Of a stretch of 64,000 bases of DNA, positions 57,125 through 64,000 are shown piece after piece. The position numbers and the translations under genes are program-made. This DNA comes from Rosellinia necatrix (Eukaryota; Ascomycota; Sordariomycetes; Xylariales; Xylariaceae), in contig JAGYVD010000005.1 of the NCBI GenBank assembly GCA_021209875.1, forward strand, positions 2,294,001-2,358,000, in the 5' to 3' direction. The first letter of the stretch is position 1. Each line of letters opens with the position of its first letter. Under the pieces are notes generated by a model. It had not been told where the DNA came from, searched no databases, and saw only the letters and a program-made list of their open reading frames with translations.

Positions 57125-60100
57125 GTGAGTCCCTGCCAGTCACGCCAATTTCTTATCCTGGCGTCTCTGCCACCTCTGCTGCCGTTGCTACTGGTGCTGT
57201 GAATGACGAACAGCCCTCCCCCTCCTCCTCATTGACGGCTCCGACTGGTTCGCCGCCGATTCCCAACCATGCACTCCCTAGTGCCGCCGTCTCTCCTCCT
57301 TCTCCAGACTCCACTGATGTCCCTGTCTCGTCCTCTGCACCTCCATGCCTAGGTACCGCCGCCGGTCACGGGGACCAGATTCATAAAAGAAACCGGCCGC
57401 CGCTGGCCATCCCCAGGTCCAATGGGCCTTCTTTGCTAACCCAAGCTCTTGCTTCTGCACGCGGAATTCCCCATCCCGCCGCATCGCAGACAGACCAGCG
57501 CCAGCCCGACCACACCTATGCCCAGCCCAATGACCAATCGTCCCGATCGAGTCAATCCAACCATGGATGTGACAACTCCCAAGAGTTGACACTCTTCGAG
57601 TCGCGCCATGACGCCCTAGCGCATTGCCCAGGCGCCCTCCCAATGCCGCCTGCTTCTCAGAGACGAATTGACCTCGTCCGAGTTATATCATCACCTGCCT
57701 TACACTCGTCGACACACTCGGCCGCTAGCACTGCAAACCCTAGCTCTGTCACCATGCCTGGAATCATAGAGATTGATCCCGTTATGCGCGATCGCCTAAC
57801 CCTTCTTTCCATGACCCGGGGAAGGGGGAGGTCTTTGGAGCGCACAGAGAAAGAGGCACGCGCACCTTGCATCGATACCACCGAATTGCCTCTGGATAGT
57901 GCTGGAGATACTGCGCATAACGGTGGTGTCAGTGTCTTCCCCCGCTACGACGATTTGGAAGCCAACTCTGATTCGCGTGCTGAATATCGGGCGTGGAGGA
58001 CCGAGAGAACAATCTCAATTGGCCCAGAGAAGGCATGGTCTATTGGCACTGAGGATGTTGCTGGACATCAAGACGGCCAAGTCGAAAAGTCTATCGCCGA
58101 GGTGCTGGCTGGAATGGAACCAACAAGGAGCCGTAAAGCGAGCCACAGTCTCCGATTTTTCAAGGAAGGCCTTCCAGCCGACAAGGTCAAACGAAAGGAG
58201 TCAAAATCTACCCAACAGGAACAAACATCGCCATCCAAAGGGCAGCTGATAGAAGGGCAACCGAATACACGCGCGTTCCCCAACCAAACTTCTGGGGCTA
58301 CGGTTCCGCTGTCTCAAGCTGTCGAGATTGGGAAGGCACAACCCTCATCACATGCTGAATGTTTGCCATCCAGTAACCTTATGAGGACCCCTTCGGACCA
58401 ACTCGCCGAAGGCGACTACTTTCGCACCAACAAGAACGAATCCGTGGTAGTCGGACCTAGTGAATCTCAAGAAAACACAGAATATGTGCCATCGTCAGGA
58501 CTTAGCAATAGGCCGCGTATTGGAAGTAATGACATGGCCATATCTAAGGTGTTGAATGGCCACGATCCCACAAAACCAGCTACCCGGGCTACGAATATTG
58601 GAGAGTCTGAAGAAGGCGAGGAGTCCTCTGAAGAGAAGATATCATCTGCGGTTTTTCTACCACATCAGAGCCTGGAGGAACCCCCGGGGGAGAGATCTTT
58701 TGTCATTGAGAAAGTCGAAGCTCAACATTCTAGCGCCCGCCCTTCTACTAAGAAGAATTTCCACCCATGGCTTGTGAAAGCAGACGAGCCAGAAGCCGAA
58801 AGCAAAGAACTGACAGGTGTACATCACCAGGATATACTCCAAGGTAGGAAGGACGGCTTGCTGCGTGGTCGGGAATTGCCCAACAAAGAAGATCATGAAG
58901 ATGCTGCTCCTAATGAAACTGAACCTAAAAATAAGCCTTGTGATATATCCGCGATGGGCTCCCAGCCAGCCCCACACTTTTACGAAGATGTACTACATGA
59001 GCATCAGGTGGGGCCCAAGGTACCGCTCGAAGCTATTGAGTTGATACCTTACAAACATCAGGTTGGAGGTCACACAACCATCTGGAGATTTTCCAAGAGA
59101 GCTGTTTGCAAGCAACTTAATAACCGAGAAAATGAATTTTATGAGGGAATAGAACGATGCCATCGCGATCTTTTGCCTTTCTTGCCAAGGTCTGTAACAG
59201 CATAAATTTTCTCTCGGTTTTGTTTGCATCATCGCGATGGTGCCAACTAGAATTGCCGAGGATGCATGACTAATTTGGTTGCAGGTATATCGGTGTTCTG
59301 AATGTTACATATCAGAAGCAGCCACGCCGGAGGTCTACTGTGAGAAAAGATGAGGGTCCAGGGACCGAAAAGTCACCAGGAGAGCCTGACGGTCCATCAA
59401 ATGGCGCCGATGGGAATACGAAGACCAGGATCCGTCCATCGTCTAATGGCTACGACGAAGAGAATCGTCGGAGGATAGTCAGTCAATCTCTCCGGTCGGG
59501 GCACATCCCGGTTCCCACGGTCACGTTCGTGGACAATCGGCATATTTTGCCCAGAAGTTTGCTTCAACCCTCTCTCATTCCGAGAGCCACCGAGCGCCCA
59601 AGGAGCGCATCCGCGGCTATTGTACAGCGTCGCGCGAGGGATATGTCATCGCCCACACGCGATCATGAGGCTCCTCTAATTACTCGACCTACATTAGAAG
59701 ATCGACACGCAAACAGTTGGGGAGCGACTATGGTCAATAAAAAACTCAGGAACGAAGTTTTCAATGATGCGTTCTTGAAACAACCTATCACCGTACACAA
59801 GCACCAGAGACCAGCATCATACCACCGCTTAGTCCCTCGTCGTTCCGTTCAATCGAAATCATTGACGACTCTCCCATCAATTGATGGTTTACAGGACACA
59901 AATGCGATATCTAATGAATCAAGCCAGCTCCGAACTCAGGTAACTCTTCTTCAAGGGCATAGTGATCTGAGCCCGAGAGATCACAGTGCTGAGGTTGGTG
60001 CGGATTCTGTGAAAGACGTAACTGGTACCAGTGCACCGGAAGCAGATGTATTAGGCGAGAAATTCTCCCCGCGCATGCAGAAGCGGCGTTATTCCGGCAG

Positions 60101-61196
60101 CAAGTTGCGTCGTAAACCTCAGAACGTTGGAGACTCGCGTGGCGACTTGAAATATTTTGAGGACGCAGACGATGTTAGATATCGAAGTGACGTTGAAGCA
60201 GTGCCATTCTCACCGCTCCTCAAAGGCGTGGCCAAAGAGGAGAAGGCTGTCCCAGGGGATATAGGCTGCGAAAACTTGGCAAAAGTTGATCCTCAGAACC
60301 ACGAATCATCCCCCATGCTATCCGGTGTAACAATTAGTCCGGAAACGGAGCTAAGGAGAATTCCACGGCCAGTTAACCCAAAAGAAGCCCAGACCCAAAG
60401 CGACTCGAGAGTTGAATACTTCTTATTGCTTGAGGACCTGACAGCCGGAATGAAAAGACCTTGTATTATGGATCTGAAAATGGGGACTCGACAATATGGC
60501 GTCGACGCCAATCCCAAAAAACGCGAATCCCAGCGCCGGAAATGTGCAGAGACGACATCTAGAGAATTAGGGGTCCGAGTGTGTGGTCTCCAAACCTGGG
60601 ATGCCAAGTCGGAATCGTACGTGTTCCGGGATAAATATTATGGGCGAGATTTGAAAACTGGGAAAGAGCTTCAGGACACGCTGATCATGTTTCTCTATGA
60701 TGGTGTGGATTACAGCAGCGTCTTAAGACATATCCCTACCGTACTCCAGAAACTCAATCAGCTAGAGGCGACCATTCGTCGTCTTCGTGGATATCGGTTC
60801 TACGCTGCGAGTCTACTGATGTTTTATGATGCTGGAACGAATAGCGACGGGAACGATACTGCTGCTGACGACTCGACCACGGATTTTGCAACTGATACCG
60901 AGGATGCGTGGGATGTAAAGAGGCATCGGAAGAGCAAAGCCGAGATCGATTTTAAAATGGCGGACTTCGCGAATAGCGTAACGGCCGGTGATTTAGCTAT
61001 CAACAGGCCTTGTCCACCCAAACATCCCAACGAGCCGGACATGGGCTTCCTACGGGGCCTCGCGACGCTTCGAAAATATTTTCTACGCATACAAAAGGAT
61101 TTACGGAGCGAGATGGGCCTGAGTCTACTGCGTAAACATGATGAGGAATTCAGAGCGGCTGAAGGAGACTACGACGAGCAGAGCGTCAGTGAATGA
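57073..61196 (+). CDS. KCS1: KCS1, inositol hexakisphosphate kinase
   Basis: Kcs1 makes the inositol pyrophosphate 5-IP7 from IP6, controlling phosphate homeostasis, vacuoles and stress. Exons 57073-59189 and 59285-61196 give 1342 residues, in line with large filamentous-fungal Kcs1. The first ~670 residues are disordered Ser/Pro/Glu-rich. The kinase N-lobe starts with LIPYKHQVGGHTTIWRFSKR; EFYEGIERCHRDLLPFLPR joins across the intron to YIGVLNVTY. A second disordered insert separates it from the catalytic part. That part has the family signature PCIMDLKMG (residues 1098-1106), QTWDAKSESYVFRDKYYGRD, the SLL motif (ASLLMFYD, S1215) and the metal-binding DFA (FKMADFANS, D1266). The end GFLRGLATLRKYFLRI is typical. 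Confidence 0.94.
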
Positions 61197-62091
61197 GATG
61201 GAGTTAAGTCTCATGGTATGAGCCAGAAACGCATGGGTACTGCTGGACGGCCGGGAATGCATAAATTACTGTTCCTTATTTGGGATTGATACCCTAGAAC
61301 GGCGTACTGGGGGTGGGATATTCTCTTTCTTTTCTTCTCTGTTCCCTTTCGTTTTTAATTGTCGCGTCCTTGTCGGTCTCGGGGCTGGGGTTCGGCTGTA
61401 ATTCCCAAATATACCCTGCATATTTGGAGGCGTTTATTAGCGAGGACCATGAAAAACGGTTCTAGTCATTCCAGCCGAGTAATGGCAGCGGACGTACGAT
61501 ATTGCTACTCAAGTAGTTAGTTAGATACTCTGCTCTCAGAAGAATGGTTTCCGGTCCCTGTAGGTTGGTAAGCAAATAGGTACTATAATTCAAGAAGTAT
61601 GTCACTCAGTTGGCCAGAGAGTTCTAATTCATAACGATAAGCCTCGTCCATCATGAATTTAAGCTGGGTCCAACCTAGATACCTGGGCATTCTATTGAGA
61701 CGACTTACTTACTTAATAGTGTACTCTTTACCTCCTGTTACCTCCCGTCACCCCCCGTCACCAGGAACAAAGTGGGGTGAGAGTGGGGTGCGGGGATATA
61801 CATTTAGTCCCTAGTCTAATGTACAGTACGGTCGAAGGTAAGCACGTAGTAACTAGTGTAGGAAAGGAAAACGGGAAAGTGGGGGTACCTGCTGTACATA
61901 AGTACATACGTACGCCGTCGTCGAACTGAGTACCTGTTACCTGGTAGGGCTGAAAGTGACAGATTTATCAAGTTATGGGCGGGTCTGCTAGCATCGGCTC
62001 GAGCAAGCTCCAAAGCACCAGCTTTCCTCTTACATCCCATGCTCTTGTCCCATTCGGCAATGGCAACGCGCCGCGGCCTCCCACCTCTACT
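61197..62091. other. KCS1-ALG2 intergenic region
   Basis: Contains the 3' end of KCS1 and the promoter of ALG2, with CTCCCGTCACC-type repeats at 61,732-61,762 and TACTGTAC/GTACATA motifs. The ALG2 frame stays open up to 61,975, so part of it might be coding if the longer start is used. Confidence 0.55.
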
Positions 62092-63608
62092 ATGGCAAAA
62101 GGGTCGATGAGTGATCCCAAGACAATTGTATTCCTACATCCAGACTTGGGAATTGGCGGCGCCGAAAGACTCGTGGTTGACGCCGCCGTCGGCCTGCAGA
62201 AACGGGGTCACAAAATCATCATATTCACAAGCCATTGCGATCCCGCCCACTGTTTCGACGAGGCCCGAGACGGTGAGTCTTTGCTCCAATACCTCTGCCA
62301 TTCATTTATTCGTTCGTTTGTTCGTTCGTTCGTTCGTTCGTTCGTTCGTTCGTTCATTCATCCATTATATACTGACGGCTGTCGTGCCTTGTAGGGACGC
62401 TTGATGTTCGCGTTCGCGGCAACACCATCGTTCCCCCCTCGATTCTTGGACGGTTTAGCATCCTCTGTGCCATACTTCGCCAGCTTCACCTGATTCTTCA
62501 GATATATTTTACATCAGAGCTCCAAGAGCTTCACCCAGATGCATTCTTTGTCGACCAGCTCAGTGCCGGACTGCCCTTGTTGCGGCGCCTGCATTCACGG
62601 GGGCGCATATTCTTCTACTGTCATTTTCCAGACTTATTGCTGGCTCAAGGCAGGCAGATGTGGTGGAAACGTATGTACCGGGTACCCTTCGACTTTTGGG
62701 AGCAATGGAGCATGAGCTTTGCAGATGCTATCGCTGTGAATTCCCGCTTCACAAAAGGGGTCGTCAGTCGGACATGGCCTGCGCTTGCGCGCCAGAGGGA
62801 GTTGTTGGTCGTGTACCCGTGCGTAGACACAAGGACGAAGGAGAAGAAGCTGGATGAAAAGCCGTTGTGGAACGGCATGAAATATGTCTTGAGTATCAAC
62901 CGATTCGAGCGCAAGAAAGACATCGCCCTCGCTATTAAAGCATTCGCCGGGCTGAGCGAGCAAAAACGTGCTGGTGTGAGGCTCGCTGTTGCTGGAGGGT
63001 ATGATCCACGCGTCGCTGAGAATGTCGGCTACCACAACGAACTAGTCGCGCTTTCTGAGTCTCTCGGCCTCAAGAATATGACAGTCAAGACGCCACAGAC
63101 GGCTCAGGCCGTACCGCGAGATGTCGAGGTCTTGTTTCTCCAAAACGTGACGAATATGTTGAAGGAGATGCTCCTATCGTCGGCTCGGCTCCTAATTTAC
63201 ACCCCTGCAAACGAACATTTTGGCATCGTACCACTTGAGGCTATGCTCAGCGGTGTTCCTGTCCTTGCGGCCAATACAGGCGGCCCTGTGGAGACCGTTG
63301 TGGAAGAGGAGACCGGTTGGCTGCGTTCTCCCGACAACGTTGATGAGTGGACTACAGTCATGGATAGGGTTCTCTACCAACTAAGCTCACAGGACCTGGC
63401 TAGATTTTCGAAAACTGGTATTGAGCGAGTCAAGAATGGGTTTGGGGAATCAAAAATGGCTTTGCACTTGGACACCATATTCGACAGGATGCTTCAAACA
63501 GAGAGGCCTATCCGAGGCAGTTCGGCAATGATCATGTTCTCGGTGTGTATTTTTAGCGTAGTCGCCGCTGTAGTAGCTTTCATTGTTCAAATATGGCCAT
63601 TTCGCTAA
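62092..63608 (+). CDS. ALG2: ALG2, dolichol-linked mannosyltransferase
   Basis: Alg2 adds the second (alpha-1,3) and third (alpha-1,6) mannose to the dolichol-PP glycan on the ER cytosolic face. Exons 62092-62272 and 62395-63608 give 464 residues. The GT4 N-lobe has [20 protein letters not shown] and [17 protein letters not shown], joined to [15 protein letters not shown]. The C-lobe has [20 protein letters not shown] and the catalytic E-x7-E motif in [11 protein letters not shown], then [14 protein letters not shown] hydrophobic C-terminus ([20 protein letters not shown]) may anchor it. An upstream in-frame ATG at 61975 would add 39 poorly conserved residues; ATGs at 62092 and 62107 fit the family better. 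The 122-nt intron is largely a TTCG repeat. Confidence 0.93.
62309..62354. repeat. TTCG tetranucleotide repeat inside ALG2 intron
   Basis: About eleven copies of TTCG, with minor variants at both ends, fill the centre of the intron. Confidence 0.9.
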
Positions 63609-63731
63609 GGAAAATACTCTCGCCTATACTAATATAGCGTTGTGTTACATCTCACGAACGTATGATGGACTTCTTCATCAATTAGTAATCATTCCACATT
63701 ATCCATCTTCTATCTTGCTAGCCACTATGCA

Positions 63732-64000
63732 CTATGGGTTGTTCCGAGGAGAGCCGTCAATGACGAGTTTGATAACTGGGCGGTTTTCTTTGTCTCCAAG
63801 CAGGTGTGTTTCCGGGCGGCCGACGTCTAGCGTTATAATAAAGCCCAATGTGTACGATGACAAGACCAACATCAAATCACTTAGGCAGAGCTAGAGAATG
63901 TTTCTTTATGTATCAGTGCCCCAATATAGTCTCACCTTAAAACACCTGACAAGCATTCCTAAAGCTCACCTTTTTTTGGTCTATCACGCCACATGTGCTC
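63732..64000 (-). CDS. 3' end of an unidentified gene (partial)
   Basis: I do not recognise the protein. Two exons can be proposed at the right edge: 64000-63970 (cut by the window) and 63890-63732. The join is in phase: the first ends VIDQKK before a consensus GTGAGC donor; the second follows an ACTGAT branch and CTAG acceptor. It continues LCLSDLMLVLSSYTLGFIIT, then a hydrophilic end with RPETHLLGDKENR and VIKLVIDGSPRNNP before TAG. The composition, splice signals and open phase are as in real genes, and the stop lies 123 bp from the convergent ALG2 stop. The segment is too short to assign a domain. Confidence 0.5.

Overview
The window is nuclear DNA of a filamentous ascomycete, most likely a Sordariomycete (class inferred, no species assigned). 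The evidence is short introns of about 50-175 nt with GTRNGT donors, CTAAC/CTGAC-type branch sites and mostly YAG acceptors, about one gene per 3 kb on both strands with no operon logic, and product families typical of Pezizomycotina. I recognise 20 complete protein genes, one partial gene at the right edge and one tRNA gene. Exons were joined by eye; every multi-exon model given keeps its reading frame and, where the family is known, restores its conserved residues. No transcript data were available.

Left part (1-17,200). A repeat-rich, nearly gene-free stretch opens the window, with only a tiny Cys-rich protein at about 1 kb. Then come a vacuolar AVT-type amino acid transporter (4.8-6.8 kb), a secreted, probably GPI-anchored pepsin-like protease (8.0-9.6 kb), a divergent pair made of a PTAR1-like prenyltransferase-alpha repeat protein and the tail-anchored-protein insertase subunit GET1 (13.1-15.2 kb), and a very GC-rich fungal membrane protein (16.0-17.2 kb).

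Middle part (17,800-38,000). The Golgi golgin RUD3 is followed by a 3.3-kb non-coding stretch. That stretch holds an AT-rich island packed with perfect short hairpins, and a tRNA-Leu(UAA) gene carrying two insertions: a normal anticodon intron, and a 53-nt insert in the T arm that looks exactly like a spliceosomal intron. Next are the divergent pair NOP15 (ribosome biogenesis) and an SMN homologue (snRNP assembly), a secreted cupredoxin, a SERF-like small protein, a four-TM membrane protein and the 3'-end processing factor PCF11.

Right part (38,800-64,000). A C2H2/fungal-specific transcription factor is convergent with, and overlaps by 14 bp, a zinc-independent medium-chain oxidoreductase. 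A LicD/MNN4-like secretory enzyme, the double-strand-break nuclease MRE11 and a SOK1/TCP11-family protein follow. After 4.3 kb of non-coding DNA come the inositol hexakisphosphate kinase KCS1, the glycosyltransferase ALG2 and the 3' end of an unidentified gene.

Most genes are conserved housekeeping functions (secretory pathway: GET1, RUD3, ALG2, LicD; RNA metabolism: NOP15, SMN, PCF11, tRNA; genome and signalling: MRE11, KCS1, SOK1). I see no CRISPR, no intact transposon and no convincing biosynthetic cluster. The most unusual object is the doubly interrupted tRNA gene at 21,352-21,496.
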